The position numbers were made by a program, and so were the translations under genes. This document shows, piece after piece, positions 38,157 to 41,740 of a stretch of 41,740 nucleotides of DNA (position 1 is its first letter; each line of letters opens with the position of its first letter). The DNA comes from an uncultured beta proteobacterium (lineage in GTDB: Bacteria; Pseudomonadota; Gammaproteobacteria; Burkholderiales; SG8-39): NCBI GenBank assembly GCA_903899705.1, contig CAIUKQ010000102.1:1-41740 (forward strand), read 5' to 3'. The notes under the pieces were generated by a model. That model was not told the origin of the DNA and made no database searches. It was given only the letters and a program-made list of their open reading frames with translations.

Positions 38157-38657
38157 ATGCAAGCATACTGGAATTCAAACTTTCGCAAGGCCGCGCAATG
38201 CGCGGCTACCTGCACCGCAGTGGCACTGTGCGCACCGCTCACGTTCGCCGCGGAGCCTGCAACGACATTTCCCACACGCACCGTGACGCTGGTGGTGGGC
38301 TTCTCGCCCGGCGGCCTGCCGGACATCGCCGCGCGCCTGCTGGCACCCGCCCTCTCTGATGCATGGAAGCAGCAGGTCATCGTCGAGAACCGCCCCGGCG
38401 CCGGCAGCGCGGTTGCGGCGCGCATGGTGGCAACGGGCAATGCAGACGGGCACACGATTCTCTCCACCACTGCCGCGCATTCAGCGGCCCCTGCGCTCTA
38501 TGCCAAATTGGGCTACGACCCTTCCGCGGATTTATCCGGCGTGGCGCTGGTGGGCACCACGCCCCTGCTCCTTGTCACCGGCCCCAATTCAATCGTGCGC
38601 GATGACATCGCCACATTCACCAAGTACGCACGCGCGGCAAAGATCCAGCCGGAATGA
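38157..38657 (+). CDS. Truncated/internally deleted Bug/TctC substrate-binding protein
   Basis: Canonical N-terminal half (FPTRTVTLVVGFSPGGLPDIAARLLAP, VIVENRPGAGSAVAARMVATGNADGHTI), then NSIVRDDIATFTKY directly followed by ARAAKIQPE, a canonical Bug C-terminus. 166 aa versus about 325 aa for the others. Confidence 0.8.
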   Translation: MQAYWNSNFRKAAQCAATCTAVALCAPLTFAAEPATTFPTRTVTLVVGFSPGGLPDIAARLLAPALSDAWKQQVIVENRPGAGSAVAARMVATGNADGHTILSTTAAHSAAPALYAKLGYDPSADLSGVALVGTTPLLLVTGPNSIVRDDIATFTKYARAAKIQPE

Positions 38658-38691
38658 CCCTGAACCCGCCCTCCAGCCCGGAGCGATATAT

Positions 38692-39669
38692 ATGCAAATA
38701 AACATATTAATCAAAAGGTTATATTTTATCGTGGCAGGCCTTCTGGCGCCGCTGCCGCTGTTTGCCCAGTCCTATCCCGTCAAACCTGTGCGTGTGGTGA
38801 CGCAGTTCGCCGCCGGCGCTGCGGGGGACGTTCTCACGCGCATCATCACCACGCAATTGCAGGAACACATGGGCCAGCCCATCGTCGTGGACAACCGCCC
38901 CGGCGCCGGCGGCGTGGTGGCCGCGGACACTGTGGCGCGTGCCGCACCCGACGGCTACACGCTGCTCATCGCGGGGCCGGGCACGCAGGTGATTCGCGTG
39001 TACCTGGTCAAGCAGAGTTCCTTCGATCCGGTCAAGGATTTCACGCCCATCATTGCCATCGGCGATTCACCCGTGGTGATCGTCGCGCACCCGTCGGTGC
39101 CGGCCACCGGTTTCAAGGAGCTGATTGAGTACGCGAAAGCCAATCCCGACAAGATCTCCTATGGAACATCGGGCATCGGGTCGCAGCACCACCTGGGCGG
39201 CGAGCAGATCGCGCTGCTCACGGGCGCTCGCATGGTGCATGTTCCCTACAAGGCGGGCGCGCAGGCGCTGGTGGATCTGGTGGCCGGCCAACTGCAAACC
39301 TCCTTCTCGGTGATCGGCCCGGCGTTGCCCATGATTCGCGCCGGCAAGGCGCGCGCCCTCACGGTGATTTCCGACAAGCGCATTCCGCAACTGCCGGACG
39401 TGCCTGCGATCACCGAGGTCATTCCCGGGTATTCGCCGTTCCGCTCGTGGGTGGGCCTGTTCGGTCCGGCACAACTGCCCGACGCCATCCTTCGGCGTAT
39501 CAACGGTGATGTGCTGAAGGGCATCACCTCGCCTGCGGGCCGCGCCAAGGTGGTCGATGCCGGTTACGAACCCATCCCCGGCACGCCCGAAGATTTCTCC
39601 GCGCTCATTGCGCGCGACCTGTCCTTTGTCGGCCGCGTGGTGAAGGCGGCCAACATCCAACCCGAATGA
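38692..39669 (+). CDS. Bug/TctC family substrate-binding protein
   Basis: YPVKPVRVVTQFAAGAAGDVLTRIITTQL, IVVDNRPGAGGVVAADTVARAAPDGYTLLIA; C-terminus KAANIQPE. Start ATG 38692. Confidence 0.93.
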   Translation: MQINILIKRLYFIVAGLLAPLPLFAQSYPVKPVRVVTQFAAGAAGDVLTRIITTQLQEHMGQPIVVDNRPGAGGVVAADTVARAAPDGYTLLIAGPGTQVIRVYLVKQSSFDPVKDFTPIIAIGDSPVVIVAHPSVPATGFKELIEYAKANPDKISYGTSGIGSQHHLGGEQIALLTGARMVHVPYKAGAQALVDLVAGQLQTSFSVIGPALPMIRAGKARALTVISDKRIPQLPDVPAITEVIPGYSPFRSWVGLFGPAQLPDAILRRINGDVLKGITSPAGRAKVVDAGYEPIPGTPEDFSALIARDLSFVGRVVKAANIQPE

Positions 39670-39724
39670 ACCCCGCATCCGCACCTGTTGCGCCAAGCCT
39701 GCCGCATCCCCAAGGAGATCCTCA

Positions 39725-40708
39725 ATGAAAACCCGTCCCGTCCTCGCCGTGTTGCTGGCCTTCGCAGCGATTGTGCCCAACGCAATGACACAGCCCGCAT
39801 TTGCCCAGCCCTATCCCAACCGCACCATCAAGCTCGTCGTGGATACGGCCCCCGGCGGCGTCACCGACATCCTGGCGCGCCTCTCGGCCGACGGCATCAC
39901 CCAGAAGACCGGCCAGCAGGTGGTGGTTGAAAACCGCGCCGGCGCCTCCGGTGTGATCGCGGTGGACTACGTGGCCAAGTCGGCGCCCGACGGCTATACG
40001 CTCATGTTCGCCGCCGGCGGCAACATCGCGGTGCAGCCCTACATGTCGCGCCCCCTGCCCTACGATCCGGTCACCGACATCATTCCGGTGTTCAACATCG
40101 CGGAGACGCCGCACCTCTTTGTGGTTCCGGGAATCCTGCCGGTCAAAACGCTCGCCGAGTTCGTCGCCTATGCCAAGGCAAACCCCGGAAAAATATTTTA
40201 TGGCTCGGCCGGCATCGGCAGCCCGCCGCACCTGTCGATCGAACTGTTCGAGCGCGTCACCGGCCTGAGCTTCACGCATGTCCCCTACAAGGGGCTGGGC
40301 AATGCCATGCCGGACATGCTCTCGGGCCGCCTGCAGTTGCTGTCGATCAGCCTGGGTACCGGCGGCAACAATCTCAAGGCGGGCGCCATACGCGCTCTGG
40401 CGGTAGGGGCGGACAAGCGCCTCACCGGCCTGCCGGACACCCCCACCTCCACCGAGGCGGGCATTCCGGGCTGGAAGATGAACGCGTGGTTCGGCATCTT
40501 CACGCCCAAGGGAACACCGCCGGACATCATTCGCACCCTGAACGAGCGAATGCAGTCGGTGCTCGATGAACCGAAGACCCGCCAGCGCCTGATCGAAGTG
40601 GGCGCGGAACCCGGCGGCGGCTTGCAACCGGCCCTTGCCGAGCGCATGCGCGGCGATTTCAAACTGTGGGGACAGGTGATACAGGACGCGAAGATCAAGC
40701 TGGATTGA
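39725..40708 (+). CDS. Bug/TctC family substrate-binding protein
   Basis: YPNRTIKLVVDTAPGGVTDILARLSADGI, VVVENRAGASGVIAVDYVAKSAPDGYTLMFA. RBS AAGGAG upstream. Confidence 0.93.
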   Translation: MKTRPVLAVLLAFAAIVPNAMTQPAFAQPYPNRTIKLVVDTAPGGVTDILARLSADGITQKTGQQVVVENRAGASGVIAVDYVAKSAPDGYTLMFAAGGNIAVQPYMSRPLPYDPVTDIIPVFNIAETPHLFVVPGILPVKTLAEFVAYAKANPGKIFYGSAGIGSPPHLSIELFERVTGLSFTHVPYKGLGNAMPDMLSGRLQLLSISLGTGGNNLKAGAIRALAVGADKRLTGLPDTPTSTEAGIPGWKMNAWFGIFTPKGTPPDIIRTLNERMQSVLDEPKTRQRLIEVGAEPGGGLQPALAERMRGDFKLWGQVIQDAKIKLD

Positions 40709-40798
40709 TGTCGCACCCACCACCGCAGCGTCGCGGATGGCCGATCCATTCCCGCACGGCGGGTTTGCGCGCCATTCGTATCGCCACTTCCTGCGCCA

Positions 40799-41299
40799 TT
40801 ACTTCTTGCGCGGGTCCTTCAGCGGCGGATCGATCTTGATGTTCAGGCGCTTCGAGGCGCGCACATCGTAATCCGCATCGGCGCGGAAACCGCCCGCGTG
40901 AATGCCGTCGATGGCGCAAAGGTCATCCACTTCGTTCACATCGCCGGTGGCGCCCACGGCGCCGACGATCTCGTCGAATTTGTCGCGGATCAACTGCCCG
41001 CCGCCTTCGAGAAACAGCGGTCCGTCGGACAGCGATTCCAGATTCGCCATGAAATAGGGTTTCTCGCGGTGCTTCTGCAGCACCTGCCGTGAAGAGCGAT
41101 TCAACGACAACGCCGCGAAGGCCTTGCCATAGGCGATTTCGAAGCGCATCAGCGAGGCGCCATCCTGTTTCTGGAAAGCCTTCACCCGGCCGCCGGCGTC
41201 AAGCACGATGACCGCAAGCGCATAGGCCTTGCGCTTTTTCGCGGAGGCAAAGGTGCCGCTGATGATTTTGTTGGCTTCGGCGAGGGTGAGCGAACGCAT
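40799..41299 (-). CDS. GlcG/HbpS family (DUF336) protein
   Basis: LTLAEANKIISGTFASAKKRKAYALAVIVLDAGGRVKAFQKQDGASLMRFEIAYGKAFAAL, GGGQLIRDKFDEIVGAVGATGD. Confidence 0.85.
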   Translation of the reverse strand: MRSLTLAEANKIISGTFASAKKRKAYALAVIVLDAGGRVKAFQKQDGASLMRFEIAYGKAFAALSLNRSSRQVLQKHREKPYFMANLESLSDGPLFLEGGGQLIRDKFDEIVGAVGATGDVNEVDDLCAIDGIHAGGFRADADYDVRASKRLNIKIDPPLKDPRKK

Positions 41300-41347
41300 G
41301 TCCGGCCTTTCAATTGACTGTCGAAAACGGGCACTATAGGGCGGACA

Positions 41348-41737
41348 TCAACCCTCGGTGAAACGGTGGATCAACCGCCGGTCGCGCTTCGTCGGCCGAC
41401 CTTTGGCGTCCGGATCGGGTTTGGGGCCGGCACGGCGGATGTCGATCATCAACTGGCGTTTGGACCGACTCTCTTCACCCTCTTCGTACAGTTTCGCAGC
41501 CGCGCTCGCCGGACCTCGCTCGTCCGACAGCGCCAGCACCGACACCGTCCATTCAAGTTCGCCCACCCGCACGCTCACAATATCGCCAGGTTTCACGTCG
41601 CGCGAGTTTTTGACCCGCGCATCATTGAGCCTGGCCTTGCCGCCTTCAATGGCCTGCACCGCAAGGCTGCGCGTCTTGAAAAAACGCGCGGCCCACAGCC
41701 ATTTGTCGAAACGCAGTCGTTCGGAGGATTCAGTCAT
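41348..41737 (-). CDS. hslR: S4-domain RNA-binding heat-shock protein 15 (HslR-like)
   Basis: LRFDKWLWAARFFKTRSLAVQAIEGGKARLNDARVKNSRDVKPGDIVSVRVG S4 domain; basic C-terminus GRPTKRDRRLIHRF. Confidence 0.9.
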   Translation of the reverse strand: MTESSERLRFDKWLWAARFFKTRSLAVQAIEGGKARLNDARVKNSRDVKPGDIVSVRVGELEWTVSVLALSDERGPASAAAKLYEEGEESRSKRQLMIDIRRAGPKPDPDAKGRPTKRDRRLIHRFTEG

Positions 41738-41740
41738 CGC

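Noticed and set aside
39722-40723. 333-aa minus-strand ORF
   Set aside because: Exact antisense of the Bug gene at 39725; shadow frame.
1-41740. CRISPR arrays, tRNA/rRNA genes, transposases, prophage genes
   Set aside because: Looked for regular direct repeats, tRNA-like and transposase/integrase sequences; none recognised by eye, though a computational scan was not possible.

Overview
GC-rich window, betaproteobacterial (probably Burkholderiales) by gene content. It is gene-dense, with no rRNA, tRNA, CRISPR array or insertion sequence recognised. The dominant theme is an expansion of Bug/TctC-type periplasmic solute-binding proteins: six full-length copies, one internally truncated copy and one micro-ORF resembling a Bug C-terminus, with no tctA/tctB transporter genes in the window. 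These are mixed with catabolic enzymes: a Rieske oxygenase, alpha/beta hydrolases, a two-domain VOC/extradiol-type protein, a CMD-family protein, an amidohydrolase-2 protein, a DUF849 protein and a luciferase-like monooxygenase. Housekeeping blocks include ybbP-lipocalin-ybbA divergent from tesA, a RHH/PIN toxin-antitoxin pair, mnmH, moxR-DUF58-tgpA-mltB, surE-pcm-nlpD (without rpoS next to it), queC and hslR. The observations most worth a second look are: (1) an in-frame TAA exactly at the signal-peptide/mature junction of the mltB-like gene; (2) a standalone caspase/CHAT-like candidate protein at 11065-11949; (3) two miniaturised Bug derivatives that keep a signal peptide but lack the core; (4) an uncharacterised compact membrane-protein cassette at 30997-33201; (5) an AT-rich leader with a perfect inverted repeat upstream of an HD-domain gene. 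All assignments come from reading the sequence; no database search was run.
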